Shown: positions 27,477 through 37,045, numbered from the stretch's first letter. The stretch is DNA of 64,000 nt from Solidesulfovibrio magneticus RS-1 (GCF_000010665.1 NC_012796.1:2075501-2139500), one strand, 5' to 3'. The notes: generated by a model not told the origin, from the letters alone. Translations and numbers: made by a program.

Positions 27477-27770
27477 CACAACCTACTTAAACCTTGAACA
27501 AAGCGAGTCAGCAAGAAATGGTGGAATGGGTAAAAACGACCCAACGCATATACGCCCATTTTAGCCCCGTTCGGGCGCGGGGTGGTGTTTGGTCCGGGCG
27601 ACGGGGCAAACGTCGATTGTGGGCCATTGTGGGGCGTTGTCGGGGCGTGTCGCCCGAACCGGATCGGCGTGGTGGCCGATAGGGTCATTCCCGGTCATGG
27701 CTTCATGGCGGACCGTCCGGGGGCGTGGCCCAAAAGCGCGGGGCAATGGCGGGGCAAAATCGGGAGGCAA
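27477..27770. other. Very GC-rich gap before tRNA-Arg
   Basis: About 290 bases rich in GGGGC and CGGGC words, with no supported gene. It adjoins the 3' side of tRNA-Arg where an integrated element would begin. Confidence 0.4.
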
Positions 27771-27805
27771 AGAAAAAAGGGTTAGGCAAATTTGCCTAAC
27801 CCTTT
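27771..27805 (-). terminator. Intrinsic terminator of tRNA-Arg
   Basis: AAAGGGTTAGGCAAA and TTTGCCTAACCCTTT form a perfect palindrome; on the minus strand a TTTTTTC tail follows. It lies nine bases after the tRNA CCA. Confidence 0.9.
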
Positions 27806-27813
27806 GAAATTCT

Positions 27814-27890
<77 letters not shown>

Positions 27891-28089
27891 GCCGAGAAGG
27901 AGGTATCTACGGAAAGACCCCGGGACCGTCAACAAGTTTTTGCCGCCCGCTCCATTTTTTTCCGTTTCCAGGGTTGAACCGCTCCCCAAGGGCTTTGAAA
28001 TAGTAATTGTGGAAACTGGTTATTCGCAAAGAGCCGCGTTCAAAGGAAAGCGGCTGGCGACCTTGGCCCAGGCGGGCCGAGAATTTTGC

Positions 28090-28124
28090 AAAAAAAAGCC
28101 GCCCCGGCGTGCGGAGCGGCTTTC
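28090..28124 (-). terminator. Intrinsic terminator of the cyclophilin gene
   Basis: On the minus strand AAAGCCGCTCC pairs with GGGGCGGCTTT and is followed by a run of Ts. It lies 22 bases past the stop codon. Confidence 0.85.
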
Positions 28125-28146
28125 AAGGCCCTGAGAGAGTGGAGCG

Positions 28147-28755
28147 TTACTCGCTCACCACCTCGGCCTTCTCGATCACCACCGGCACGACCGGCACGTT
28201 CTCGTGGAAGCCCTTGGTCATGGTCGGCACGGCCTTGATGGCGTCCACCACTTCCTGGCCCGAGGTGACCTTGCCGAAAACGGCGTAGCCCCAACCCTGG
28301 GGGTTCTTGCCGGTGTGGTCCAAAAAGCCGTTGTCGGCCACGTTGATGAAGAACTGGGCCGTGGCCGAATGCGGATCGCCCGTGCGGGCCATGGCCACGG
28401 TGTAGGCCTTGTTTTTGAGCCCATTGTCGGCTTCGTTCTGGATCGGGGCGTCGGTGCCCTTTTCCTTCATGTTCTTGTCCATGCCGCCGCCCTGGACCAT
28501 GAAGCCGTTGATCACCCGGTGAAAGATCAGGCCGTCGTAGTGGCCCTTTTTCACGTAGTTCAGGAAATTGGCCGTGGTGGCCGGGGCCTTTTCCTTGTCC
28601 AGCTCGATGACGATATCGCCTTTGTTGGTCGTCAATTTGACCACAGGATTGCCTCCCTTGGCCCAGGCGGCGGATACGCCCCCCAGGGTTGCGGCCAGAA
28701 CGCAGCACAGGGCGAGAATCGCCCGCAGCCAACTCGAACGGCCTTTTGAAACCAT
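28147..28755 (-). CDS. ppiA: Periplasmic peptidyl-prolyl cis-trans isomerase (cyclophilin)
   Basis: 202 residues from the ATG at 28755 (MVSKGRSSW), chosen for the GGGAGGT site; an ATG 16 codons earlier has none. A signal peptide (to about 32, AWA) is followed by a compact cyclophilin domain: [20 protein letters not shown] with catalytic Arg, FMVQGGG, and [16 protein letters not shown]. It speeds up proline isomerisation in exported proteins. It stands alone with its own terminator. The strong GC bias marks the start of core chromosome. Confidence 0.93.
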   Translation of the reverse strand: MVSKGRSSWLRAILALCCVLAATLGGVSAAWAKGGNPVVKLTTNKGDIVIELDKEKAPATTANFLNYVKKGHYDGLIFHRVINGFMVQGGGMDKNMKEKGTDAPIQNEADNGLKNKAYTVAMARTGDPHSATAQFFINVADNGFLDHTGKNPQGWGYAVFGKVTSGQEVVDAIKAVPTMTKGFHENVPVVPVVIEKAEVVSE

Positions 28756-28916
28756 AACGTCGACCTCCCGAAAAAGTTTTACCGCCCTATGAAAATTTTT
28801 CAATTTCGTCGAGCAAAAAAATAGTCACCCTGGACGGTTGCCAATTTTCGCCATTCGCGTCAATGATTCCGACACTTTTTCACCGCGTAACCGGCCACCG
28901 CAAAAGCGAGTCGAAC

Positions 28917-29189
28917 ATGGGACGCAATCGTGTCGTTGTCTATCCGGACTGGTGCAAGGGCTGCGGCATATGCGCCGCGTTTTGCCCCAAGAAGGTCTTT
29001 GCCGTGGGCCAGGACGGCAAGGCCCGTGTCGTAAACGAGGAAGCCTGTGTCAACTGCGGTTTTTGCGAACCGCATTGCCCGGATTTCGCCGTTCTGGTCA
29101 TCCCAGGCGAAACTGACCAGACGCCGTGTCCGTCGGAAACGGCGCAAGACCCGGCCGATCAAACCGCCGCCAAGGAGGTCAAGCCGTGA
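28917..29189 (+). CDS. 2-oxoacid:ferredoxin oxidoreductase, ferredoxin subunit (KorD-like)
   Basis: 90 residues from the ATG at 28917. Two 4Fe-4S motifs are complete: CKGCGICAAFCPKKV and CVNCGFCEPHCPDFA. It carries electrons between the TPP-containing subunits and cytosolic ferredoxin. It overlaps the next gene by four bases (GTGA), the first link of a tightly coupled four-gene operon. An ATG 18 codons upstream is possible but adds an unusual leader. Confidence 0.9.
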   Translation: MGRNRVVVYPDWCKGCGICAAFCPKKVFAVGQDGKARVVNEEACVNCGFCEPHCPDFAVLVIPGETDQTPCPSETAQDPADQTAAKEVKP

Positions 29190-30328
29190 CCGCCCCCCGC
29201 AAGAAACGCCGCGAAGCCTTTCTCCTTGGCAACGAGGCCGTGGTGGAAGGAGCGCTGGCCGCCGGCTGCACCTTCTACGCCGGCTACCCCATCACGCCTT
29301 CCACGGAAATCATGGAGTGCATGGCCAAGCGCCTGCCCCATGTGCCCGACGGGGCCTTCATTCAGATGGAGGACGAAATCGCCTCCATGGGCGCGGTCAT
29401 CGGCGCGTCCCTGGCCGGGCGCAAGGCCATGACCGCCACCTCCGGCCCGGGTTTTTCGCTCATGCAGGAGCAGATCGGCTACGCCGCCATGACCGAGACC
29501 CCGCTGGTGCTCGTCAACGTCATGCGCGGCGGGGCCAGCACCGGCCTGCCGACAAGCCCCGGCCAGGGCGACGTCCAGCAGGCCCGCTGGGGGGCGCATG
29601 GCGACCATCCCATCATCGTGCTCTCGGCCACCGACGTGCCCGAGTGCGTGGAGATGACCGTCGCCGCGTTTAATTTCGCCGAGAAGTACCGCAGCCCGGT
29701 CATCCTGCTCCTCGATGAAATTACCGCCCACACCCGGGAAAAGATCGAGCTGCCCGAACCCGGCGACTTCGAGGTGTTCTCGCGCCTGACCCCGACCATG
29801 CCGCCCGAGTGGTACAAGCCCTACGAGGAGACCATGCGCGGCGTGCCGCCCATGCCGCCCATCGGCTCGGGCTACCGCTTCCACGTCACCGGGCTGACCC
29901 ACGATCCGCTGGGCTTCCCCACCAGCCGCCCCGAAGAGGTGCGCGCGCTGACCGAACGCCAGTTCCGCAAGATCGACCGCTTCTTTGAGGACATCCAGAT
30001 CGTGGAGCATGTCGATACGGCCGACGCCGAGGTGGTGGTCATCGCCTACGGCTGCGTGGCCCGTTCGGCCAGGCTGGCCGTCAAGCAGGCCCGGGAGGCC
30101 GGGGTTCGGGCCGGCCTTTTGGTGCTCAAGACCCTGTACCCCTTCCCGCGCCGCCATGTGGAGCCGATGCTGCGCAACTGCCGGCTGGCGGTGGTGCCCG
30201 AGCTTAACATGGGCCAGCTCTCCCGGGAGGTCAAACGGGTCAACGAAGGCTACACCACCGTGCGCACGATCAACCGCATCGACGGGCAGATCATTACGCC
30301 CTCCCAGATCCTCAAGGAGATCGCGTGA
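29186..30328 (+). CDS. korA: 2-oxoglutarate:ferredoxin oxidoreductase alpha subunit (KorA-like)
   Basis: 380 residues. The GTG at 29186 is preferred: AAGGAGG lies just upstream and the sequence FLLGNEAVVEGALAAGCTFY matches family N-termini. It has the pyruvate-ferredoxin-oxidoreductase domain I pattern (YAGYPITPSTEIMECMA, EDEIASMGAVIGASLAGRKA, TSGPGFSLMQEQIGYA) and a domain II at the C-terminus (TLYPFPRRHVEPMLRNCRLA). With KorB, C and D it interconverts 2-oxoglutarate and succinyl-CoA. Substrate is inferred from similarity and from the neighbouring succinyl-CoA ligase; other 2-oxoacids are possible. Confidence 0.9.
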   Translation: MTAPRKKRREAFLLGNEAVVEGALAAGCTFYAGYPITPSTEIMECMAKRLPHVPDGAFIQMEDEIASMGAVIGASLAGRKAMTATSGPGFSLMQEQIGYAAMTETPLVLVNVMRGGASTGLPTSPGQGDVQQARWGAHGDHPIIVLSATDVPECVEMTVAAFNFAEKYRSPVILLLDEITAHTREKIELPEPGDFEVFSRLTPTMPPEWYKPYEETMRGVPPMPPIGSGYRFHVTGLTHDPLGFPTSRPEEVRALTERQFRKIDRFFEDIQIVEHVDTADAEVVVIAYGCVARSARLAVKQAREAGVRAGLLVLKTLYPFPRRHVEPMLRNCRLAVVPELNMGQLSREVKRVNEGYTTVRTINRIDGQIITPSQILKEIA

Positions 30329-30329
30329 C

Positions 30330-31166
30330 ATGGCTGAAATAACCCAACTCATCCATCAGTACCTGCGGCACAACAAGAAGTTTCCGCTGGTCTTCTGTCC
30401 GGGTTGCGGCCACGGCATCGTGCTCGGGTCCCTGGTGCGCAGCGTCCACGCCCTGGGCCTGGCCAAGGACGACGTGGTCATCGTGGCCGGCATCGGCTGC
30501 TCGGGCCGCATCGCCGCCTACGTCGATTTCAACACCGTCCACACCACCCACGGCCGGGCGCTCACCGTGGCCACCGGCATCAAGATGGCCAACCCCAAGC
30601 TCACCGTCATCGCGGTCATGGGCGACGGCGACGCCTTTTCCATCGGCGGCAACCATCTGATCCACGCCGCCCGGCGCAACATCGGCGTCACGGCGCTTGT
30701 GCTCAACAACTTCATCTACGGCATGACCGGCGGCCAGTGCTCCTCCACCACCCCCGAAGGGGCCTATTCCCATACCTGCCCCCAGGGGCAGCTGGAAAGC
30801 GCCTTCGACATCGTGGAGCTGACCAGGGCGGCCGGCGCGGCCGGGGTGTCCCGGGGCACGGTCTACCACGTCAAGGAACTCGACGCCCTGATGGCCGAGG
30901 CCATCTCGCGCCCGGGGTTCAACCTCGTCGAGGCGCTGACCCCGTGCTTCACCCAGTACGGGCGCGGCAACGGCTTTAAAAGCGCCGTGGAGATGTTCAA
31001 GTGGCTCAAGTCCTCCTGTTTGCCGGTGGAGCGCTACGAAAAGCTTGAGGACCGCACGGGCAAGCTCCCCATCGGGACCTTCGTGCGCCGCGACGTGGAC
31101 GGCCTGGAGACGCGCTGGGCGAACATGCGGCAGGCCCTTGCCGCCAAGAAGGGAGGTGCGGCATGA
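30330..31166 (+). CDS. korB: 2-oxoglutarate:ferredoxin oxidoreductase beta subunit (KorB-like)
   Basis: 278 residues. TPP-binding subunit: FCPGCGHGIVLGSLVRSVHA at the start (Fe-S/TPP CPGCG motif), GIGCSGRIAAYVDFNTVHTT, and the TPP-binding GDGDAFSIGGNHLIHAARRN with LNNFIYGMTGGQCSSTTPEG. The ATG at 30330 lies one base after the korA stop codon. Its own stop overlaps the gamma-subunit start (ATGA). All expected motifs are present. Confidence 0.92.
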   Translation: MAEITQLIHQYLRHNKKFPLVFCPGCGHGIVLGSLVRSVHALGLAKDDVVIVAGIGCSGRIAAYVDFNTVHTTHGRALTVATGIKMANPKLTVIAVMGDGDAFSIGGNHLIHAARRNIGVTALVLNNFIYGMTGGQCSSTTPEGAYSHTCPQGQLESAFDIVELTRAAGAAGVSRGTVYHVKELDALMAEAISRPGFNLVEALTPCFTQYGRGNGFKSAVEMFKWLKSSCLPVERYEKLEDRTGKLPIGTFVRRDVDGLETRWANMRQALAAKKGGAA

Positions 31167-31903
31167 CCGGCGCGCCCAAGGACAAGACCCCGGCCAAGCC
31201 CGCCAAGGCGGCCACGGCCAAGGCGGCTGCGGCCAAAGCGGCCAACGGCAATGGGAACGGCAACGGCAACGGGCAGACCCTGGCCCGCTACGAGATCCGG
31301 CTGTCAGGCCTGGGCGGCCAGGGCATCCTGACCATGGGCAAGCTCTTGGGCCAGGCCCTGGCCATCGGCCACGGCTACTACGTCACCCAGACCCAGAGCT
31401 ATGGCCCCGAGGCCCGGGGCGGGGCCAGCCGGGCCGACCTCGTGGTCAGCTCCGAACCCATCAGCTACCCCAAGACCGAATACCTCGACCTGCTCGTGGC
31501 CCTGTCCCAGGAGGCTGCGGCCAGCTATTACTCGTATTTGAAGCCGCGCGGGGCGCTGCTTATCGACGCTGATCTGGTGCGCCAAAGCCCGTCCAGCGTG
31601 GCCCTGGCCCTACCCTTTACGCGTCTGGCCCGGGAGAAGGTGGGCGTGCCCCAGGCCACCAACGTGGTGGCCCTTGGCGCGGTGGCCTATCTGCTCCCTT
31701 TTGCCCGCATCGAAGCCATGCGCAAGAGCCTTAAGGAATCGCTGCCGGAGAAGATCCGCGAGGCCAACATCAAGGCCCTCAATCTCGGCTACCAGGAGGC
31801 AAAAAAGCGTCTGGGCGAACCTATCGCCTTGCCGGACCCGGACGGCGGCGACGACATCCAGGCGGCGCGCATGGATTTGACCGAGATCATGACCGAGGAT
31901 TAG
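31163..31903 (+). CDS. korC: 2-oxoacid:ferredoxin oxidoreductase gamma subunit (KorC-like)
   Basis: 246 residues. A low-complexity Lys/Ala and Gly/Asn leader (about 1-35, with NGNGNGNGNG) precedes the POR gamma domain: RLSGLGGQGILTMGKLLGQA and QSYGPEARGGASRADLVVS. The leader is unusual for the family and may be a flexible tether. The gene overlaps korB by four bases. Confidence 0.9.
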   Translation: MTGAPKDKTPAKPAKAATAKAAAAKAANGNGNGNGNGQTLARYEIRLSGLGGQGILTMGKLLGQALAIGHGYYVTQTQSYGPEARGGASRADLVVSSEPISYPKTEYLDLLVALSQEAAASYYSYLKPRGALLIDADLVRQSPSSVALALPFTRLAREKVGVPQATNVVALGAVAYLLPFARIEAMRKSLKESLPEKIREANIKALNLGYQEAKKRLGEPIALPDPDGGDDIQAARMDLTEIMTED

Positions 31904-32000
31904 CCGGCTTATCGCTCCCGGGGCTGGCGTTTTGGCGCTAAAACGGGCAAGAAGGAACATCGCCAAACCCCGTCGCGCCAACCCGCAAGGAGCCTGGGCC

Positions 32001-34118
32001 ATGCTGTTGACCGAACACGCCGGCAAGGAACTGCTGGCCGAAGCCGCCATTGCCGTGCCCCCCGGCGTCGCCCTGGAACCGGACGACGCCGGGGCGGCCA
32101 TGCCGCCTTTTCCCGGACCGTATTTCCTCAAAGCCCAAGTGCTCGGCGGCGGCCGGGGCAAGGCCGGCGGCGTTTTGCCCGTGGCCGAGGCCTCGGGGCT
32201 AGCCGAAGCGGCCAGGACCCTTTTTTCCAGCACCTTCGGCGGCGTCAGGCCGCCTTTTTTGCGCCTGGAGGCGGCCGTGCCCCATGAGCGCGCTTTCTAC
32301 CTGTCCCTGGGCGTCTCCCGGCAGCGTAAGGGCTTTTGTCTCACCATCGGCCGGCAGGGCGGGGTGGACGTGGAAGCCCTGGCCGGCACGGACGCGCTGC
32401 TCGTCATCGACGTGCCGCCAAGCCTCGTCTGTCCGCCCTATGCGGCCCGGGCGGCGTTTTTTCATTTGGGGCTGCCCGCCGAGGCCTATGCGCCTTTCGA
32501 GACCTTGCTGTCCCGGCTTTTCGGGGTCGTGGCCGACAACGGACTGCTCCTGGCCGAGATCAATCCCCTGGCCTACTGCGCCGGGGAGCGTTTCGTGGCC
32601 CTGGACGCCAAGGTGACCATCGACGACAACGTGGCCACCTTGCGCCCGGCCCTGGCCCGCTACCGCGACGACCGCTTCGCCACCCCGGCCGAGGGCCGCG
32701 CCGCCGAACAGCGCCTGTCCTTCGTCAGCCTGCCCGGCCGGGTGGGGCTGGTGGCCAATGGCGCGGGCCTGGCCATGGCCACCATGGACGCCCTGGAGGC
32801 GGCTGGACTGCCGGCGGCCAATTTTCTCGATTTCGGAGGCACAGCCGACGCCGCGCGCCTGCGCGTCGCCTTTGATCTCCTTTTCGCCGATCCGGCCGTG
32901 GAGGCCTGCTGCGTCAACATGTACGGCGGCATCCTGTCCTGCGCCGACGTGGCCGAGGCCATGGCCTGCGCCCTGGACGGGGATGACGGGCGGCCGGTGG
33001 TGGTGCGGTTCGCCGGCAACGCGGCCAAGGCTGGCATGGAGCGACTGCGGGCCATGCCCGGAAACCGGGTGCGGGTGGCCGAGGACATGGACCAGGCCGT
33101 GGTCATGCTGGCTGAGGCCGTGGACCCGGGTAAACTGCGTCCGGTGGACGCCTTGGCCGGCGTCTGCCCGACGCCGAGGGCAGGGTGCGAAACGGCGCGG
33201 CATCGTGGCCAAGCCTGTCCCCAGCGACTCCCGTTGCCGAGCCTGCTGGACCTTGGCCCGGACAGCGGCGTGCTGGTGCAAGGGCTGACCGGCCGGGCCG
33301 GACGGGCCCATGCCCGCCGGATGCGGGCCTACGGCACTCCGGTGGTGGCCGGGGTGACGCCGTTTCGGGGCGGCAGCGAAGTGGACGGCCTGCCGGTCTA
33401 CGACACCGTGGCCGAGGCCATGGGCCGACACGACATCGCGCTGTCCGTCATCTTCGTGCCGGCCGCCGGCGCGGCCGACGCCATCGAGGAAGCGGCCGCC
33501 GCCGGCGTGGCGCGCATCGTGTGCATCACCGACGGCATCCCCCAGCGCGACATGCTGTCCGTGCGCGCTGCCCTGGCCGGACGGCAAACGACGCTGGTCG
33601 GCCCCAACACGCCAGGGCTCATCCTGCCGGGCCAGTGGTTCTCGGCCGGCATCATGCCCACCGAACCCTTCACGCCCGGTCCGGTGGCGATTTTTTCTCG
33701 AAGCGGCACGCTGACCTACGAGGTGGCCTCGCGGCTCACGGCGGCGGGCATCGGCCAGGCTCTGGCCGCCGGCATGGGCGGCGATCCGTTCGGCGGGGCG
33801 GGATTTGTGGAGCTGTGCGAGATGGTGCGCGACGACGCCCGGGTACGGGCGGTGATGGTCATCGGCGAAGTGGGGGGGACGGCCGAGGAGGAACTGGCCG
33901 AATACGTGGCAAGCACGAAATATCCCAAGCCGGTGGCGGCCTTTGTGGCCGGCGTAAGCGCGCCGCCGGGCCGCACCTTGGGCCATGCCGGGGCGCTGTT
34001 GGAGCGTCCTGGCGGCGTGGCGGCCAAACTGGCCTGCCTGGCCCGGGCCGGCATACCGGTGTGCGAGGAATTGGGCGAAGTGGCCGGGGTCATGGCCGAG
34101 GCGCTATGTCGGGGGTGA
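32001..34118 (+). CDS. Fused succinyl-CoA ligase (beta-alpha fusion, SucCD-like)
   Basis: 705 residues. The ATG at 32001 is chosen for AAGGAG upstream and the family-like start MLLTEHAGKELL. The first half (to about 385) is an ATP-grasp SucC-like part (LKAQVLGGGRGKAGGV, LLAEINPLAYC, FLDFGGTADAARL). The second half (about 410-700) is SucD-like: a CoA-binding Rossmann region, FSRSGTLTYEVASRL, AAGMGGDPFGG and the phospho-His motif TLGHAGALLE. It would convert succinyl-CoA to succinate with NTP formation, using the product of the Kor complex encoded just upstream (97-base gap). In many bacteria the two chains are separate genes. An acyl-CoA ligase of other specificity is possible. Confidence 0.85.
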   Translation: MLLTEHAGKELLAEAAIAVPPGVALEPDDAGAAMPPFPGPYFLKAQVLGGGRGKAGGVLPVAEASGLAEAARTLFSSTFGGVRPPFLRLEAAVPHERAFYLSLGVSRQRKGFCLTIGRQGGVDVEALAGTDALLVIDVPPSLVCPPYAARAAFFHLGLPAEAYAPFETLLSRLFGVVADNGLLLAEINPLAYCAGERFVALDAKVTIDDNVATLRPALARYRDDRFATPAEGRAAEQRLSFVSLPGRVGLVANGAGLAMATMDALEAAGLPAANFLDFGGTADAARLRVAFDLLFADPAVEACCVNMYGGILSCADVAEAMACALDGDDGRPVVVRFAGNAAKAGMERLRAMPGNRVRVAEDMDQAVVMLAEAVDPGKLRPVDALAGVCPTPRAGCETARHRGQACPQRLPLPSLLDLGPDSGVLVQGLTGRAGRAHARRMRAYGTPVVAGVTPFRGGSEVDGLPVYDTVAEAMGRHDIALSVIFVPAAGAADAIEEAAAAGVARIVCITDGIPQRDMLSVRAALAGRQTTLVGPNTPGLILPGQWFSAGIMPTEPFTPGPVAIFSRSGTLTYEVASRLTAAGIGQALAAGMGGDPFGGAGFVELCEMVRDDARVRAVMVIGEVGGTAEEELAEYVASTKYPKPVAAFVAGVSAPPGRTLGHAGALLERPGGVAAKLACLARAGIPVCEELGEVAGVMAEALCRG

Positions 34119-34146
34119 GCGGGGCCTGAACCTGGCGAATCAGCCC

Positions 34147-34176
34147 AAAAAAGAACGCGCCCCTAAAGGCGCGTTC
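34147..34176 (-). terminator. Intrinsic terminator between convergent genes
   Basis: GAACGCGCC-CCTAAA-GGCGCGTTC; on the minus strand the stem is followed by six Ts, so it mainly serves the small gene at 34209-34538. On the plus strand it may also slow the ligase transcript. Confidence 0.8.
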
Positions 34177-34208
34177 CCAAGAAATTTGGCGTTCGCCAGG
34201 GCGCGAGG

Positions 34209-34538
34209 TCAGGGCTTGACCGGCGGCGCGGCCTGCTCACCCTTGGCGTCCTTTTTCTCGCGCTTGGGGCGCACATATCCTTTGTACTTGTCCTCGATCT
34301 TGGTCTTTTCCTTGGCGAACACGGCTGCGTCTTTTGCATGTTCCTTTTCCACCCAGCTCCGGTAGCGGGCTTCGGCCGCGTCGGAACGAGCCGACGAGGC
34401 TGGAGCCGGCGCAGGCTTGGCCGGAGCGGAGGCCGGCTTGTCCCCGGCGGGGGCGGCGGGCGGTTGCTGCCCAAAGGCGGCCGGAGCGCATAAACAAAGC
34501 GACAGAACCAGAAACGCCGATGCGGCGGATATACGCAT
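34209..34538 (-). CDS. Small exported Pro/Ala- and Lys-rich protein
   Basis: 109 residues: signal peptide (about 1-23, cut near AFG-QQ), a Pro/Ala-rich linker (about 24-52), then a charged helical segment (YRSWVEKEHAKDAAVFAKEK) and a Lys-rich end. No known domain. It is probably periplasmic. It converges with the ligase gene and ends at a shared terminator. Confidence 0.65.
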   Translation of the reverse strand: MRISAASAFLVLSLCLCAPAAFGQQPPAAPAGDKPASAPAKPAPAPASSARSDAAEARYRSWVEKEHAKDAAVFAKEKTKIEDKYKGYVRPKREKKDAKGEQAAPPVKP

Positions 34539-34700
34539 GTCTTCTCCCGGGCGGTCATAACGGGGCCGCGAATTGTGAGCCGGACATAATCATATTTTCC
34601 CTGGTCCGGCAATGGTCGCCAGTAACGCAGCCCCGGAAAAGCGTTGGGGAAATGAAGCTTTACCCTAGTCTTTTGAACCAGAATGGTCTAGAATGAAGCA

Positions 34701-36329
34701 ATGTGGGATTCTGTTGCCGCCCGCGCTGATCCGGCGCTTTTCGGGGCCATGGCCGATGCTTCCCCGGACCTTTTTTTCTACAAAGATTCCGGGCTGGTCT
34801 ATCGCTACGTCAACCGTTCGTTTTGTGCGCTTTTCGACATCGATTCCTCGGAAATTCTGGGTCGCGTCGACGATGACGCCTTTCCCCAGCCCAGCGCCCG
34901 ACGGCATCGCCAGGCCGATCTGGCCGTGCTTGCTTCCCGCCGCTCCCAGACGTTTGAATATGTTGTCGAACGCGGCGACCGTTCGGTCTGGCTCCAAGTG
35001 CTCAAAACACCGGTACTGGGAACCGACGGCGCGGTGGAAGGCATTTTCTGCGTCGCCCGCAACATCACCGCCATCAAGGCCGCCGAAGATCAAAACCGTC
35101 GCACCGTGGCCGTACTGGAGCGCGACGCCGTTGACCGAGAAGAGGAGTTGCGGCGCACCAACGAGGAACTGCGCCGTCTGGCCGCTGAACGGCTCAAGGC
35201 GGAAAAAGCCCTGGAAGAGTCGCACCGAAGCCTCAATTGCATCTTCGAAAACAGCCCCATTGGCATTGCCTTTGTCACGGACCGTATCGTACGCCGGGCC
35301 AACCCCCGCTTCCATCAGCTCTATGCCCTGGAGCCAGGCCAGGCGGTTGGCTTGCCGACGGCGGATTTTTATCCCGATGCCGAAGCCTACGAGGCCTTTG
35401 GCCGGGAATACTATCCGGCGCTGGGGGCTGGCGAGCGGGTGGATGTGGTTCGCGTCATGCGACGCCATGACGGCACGGAGTTCTGGTGCCGCATCATCGG
35501 CCAGGTGCTGGATGCCGCCCGGCCCCAGGACGGTTCCATCTGGCTTATGGAAGACGTCACCGAGCGCCGGCTGGCCGAGGAGGCGACCCTGGCCGCCGAG
35601 CGCCTCAAGCGCGAATTCATGGACAACATGTCCCACGAAATACGCACGCCCCTAAACGGCATCCTGGGCATGGCCGAGGTGCTGTCGGCCGGGCTTACCG
35701 ACCCGCAGCAGCGCGAGATGCTTGAGACTCTCAAAGACTCCGGGCGCTCCCTGGCGGCCTTGCTGGAAAACGTCCTGGATTTCGCCCGGCTCGACGCCGG
35801 GGACGTGGTCAGCCGGCGCGCGGCGTTTTCCCTGGTCAATCTGATCGAGGGCGTGGCCGCTTCCTTTGCCGGCGCGGCCATGCAAAAAGGCCTGCATCTG
35901 TCCTGGCGCGCCCAGCCGTCAACGCCGGAACTCGTGGTCGGCGACGGCGGCGGCTTGCGTCAGATTCTGGCCGCCCTGGTCAGCAACGCCGTCAAGTTCA
36001 CCGACGCCGGCGCCATCGAAATCGTGGCCGAGGCCCGGCTTCCCCAGGCCGCGTCCCGTGACGGCCAGGCAACGGTTTTGGTGAGTCTGGCCGTGCACGA
36101 CACCGGCATCGGCCTGGCTCCCGAGCAGATAAGCGCCATTTTCGCGCCGTTTCGCCAGGTGGACGGCAGCAAGACCAGACGCCATGGCGGCGCGGGCCTG
36201 GGCTTGGCCATTGCCGGCAAGCTGGCCGCCGCCATGGGCGGCGAACTTGCAGTGGACAGCGAACCGGGCCGGGGCAGCGTGTTTCGTTTTACCGCGCCTT
36301 TCGAAGTCCAGACGACTACCGACTCCTAA
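34701..36329 (+). CDS. PAS-domain sensor histidine kinase, cytoplasmic
   Basis: 542 residues with no membrane helix. PAS at about 10-125 (ADASPDLFFYKDSGLVYRYV), a coiled-coil linker, a second PAS at about 180-295, HisKA with [20 protein letters not shown] (His near 316), and HATPase (VSNAVKFTDAG, DTGIGLAPEQISAIF, GGAGLGLAIAGKL). No receiver domain and no adjacent response regulator, so it is an orphan kinase. The ribosome site is weak; a later ATG (MADASPDL) is an alternative start. Confidence 0.9.
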   Translation: MWDSVAARADPALFGAMADASPDLFFYKDSGLVYRYVNRSFCALFDIDSSEILGRVDDDAFPQPSARRHRQADLAVLASRRSQTFEYVVERGDRSVWLQVLKTPVLGTDGAVEGIFCVARNITAIKAAEDQNRRTVAVLERDAVDREEELRRTNEELRRLAAERLKAEKALEESHRSLNCIFENSPIGIAFVTDRIVRRANPRFHQLYALEPGQAVGLPTADFYPDAEAYEAFGREYYPALGAGERVDVVRVMRRHDGTEFWCRIIGQVLDAARPQDGSIWLMEDVTERRLAEEATLAAERLKREFMDNMSHEIRTPLNGILGMAEVLSAGLTDPQQREMLETLKDSGRSLAALLENVLDFARLDAGDVVSRRAAFSLVNLIEGVAASFAGAAMQKGLHLSWRAQPSTPELVVGDGGGLRQILAALVSNAVKFTDAGAIEIVAEARLPQAASRDGQATVLVSLAVHDTGIGLAPEQISAIFAPFRQVDGSKTRRHGGAGLGLAIAGKLAAAMGGELAVDSEPGRGSVFRFTAPFEVQTTTDS

Positions 36330-36400
36330 CCACCACTGCTTATCGCTAACGCGCCGGTTGGTTTCCCCTGGTCCCGGGGGAGCGACGGGCCACGTCCTTT

Positions 36401-37045
36401 TTACAAGACGAGCTGGGTGGGCTGACCCGGGCCGGCGCTGGCGACCAGCCCCGGCGGCGGTTCCAGGGCGAGCAGGGGGGCGACGTCGGCCGGGGCCGAG
36501 CGGAGCGGGTCGAGCCAGTCGGCCATGGCTGCCGACGGGACAATGAGCGGCATGCGGTCGTGGACCGAAGCCGCCGCCCCAACCGCCGGCCGGGTGAGGA
36601 TGGCGACGGTGTCCTTGACCTCGCCGGCGGCGGTGACGGCCCGCTCGTAGAGCGCGCCCAGGGCCAGCACCGGCCGGCCCGGGATGCTCAGGAAAAATCT
36701 GGTCTTGCGTCCACCGGCGTCGCCGCGCCATTCGAAATAGCCGCTGGCCGGGACCAGACAGCGGCGGTAGCGGACGGCGGCGCGAAAGGACGGCAAGGTC
36801 AGGGCCGTCTCGCCGCGGGCGTTGATCATGGGCCGGGATTTGGCCGAATCAGCCAAGAAAACCGGCACAAATCCCCATCGAAACAGTCCGGCCATGCGCC
36901 GGCCCGATTCCCGGGCCGTGAACACGGCTTCGATGAGCTGGGAAGGATAGATTTCCGGCCGGGGCGGGACATCAGGCAAGTCCGGCACGCCCAGGGCTTC
37001 GGCCACGAGCCGTCGCGGCACGGCCAGGGCGAATCGTCCGCACAT
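36401..37045 (-). CDS. SRAP-domain protein (HMCES/YedK family)
   Basis: 214 residues. Start at 37045 (MCGRFALAV), preceded by GGAGGAAATCCC; Cys2 becomes the N-terminal catalytic Cys after Met removal. Other SRAP marks: SRPMINARGET, RRCLVPASGYFEWRG and the His in VHDRMPLIV. These proteins form a protective DNA-protein crosslink at abasic sites in single-stranded DNA. It is a monocistronic gene converging on the histidine kinase gene. Confidence 0.93.
   Translation of the reverse strand: MCGRFALAVPRRLVAEALGVPDLPDVPPRPEIYPSQLIEAVFTARESGRRMAGLFRWGFVPVFLADSAKSRPMINARGETALTLPSFRAAVRYRRCLVPASGYFEWRGDAGGRKTRFFLSIPGRPVLALGALYERAVTAAGEVKDTVAILTRPAVGAAASVHDRMPLIVPSAAMADWLDPLRSAPADVAPLLALEPPPGLVASAGPGQPTQLVL

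Noticed and set aside
29159-30352. Long minus-strand open frame opposite korA
   Set aside because: It is the antisense of a highly GC-biased gene; composition is His/Gly-rich with no motif or ribosome site, while korA has full family motifs.
32199-33986. 595-codon minus-strand frame inside the succinyl-CoA ligase gene
   Set aside because: High GC leaves few stops on the other strand; the protein is His/Arg/Gly-rich with no recognisable domain.
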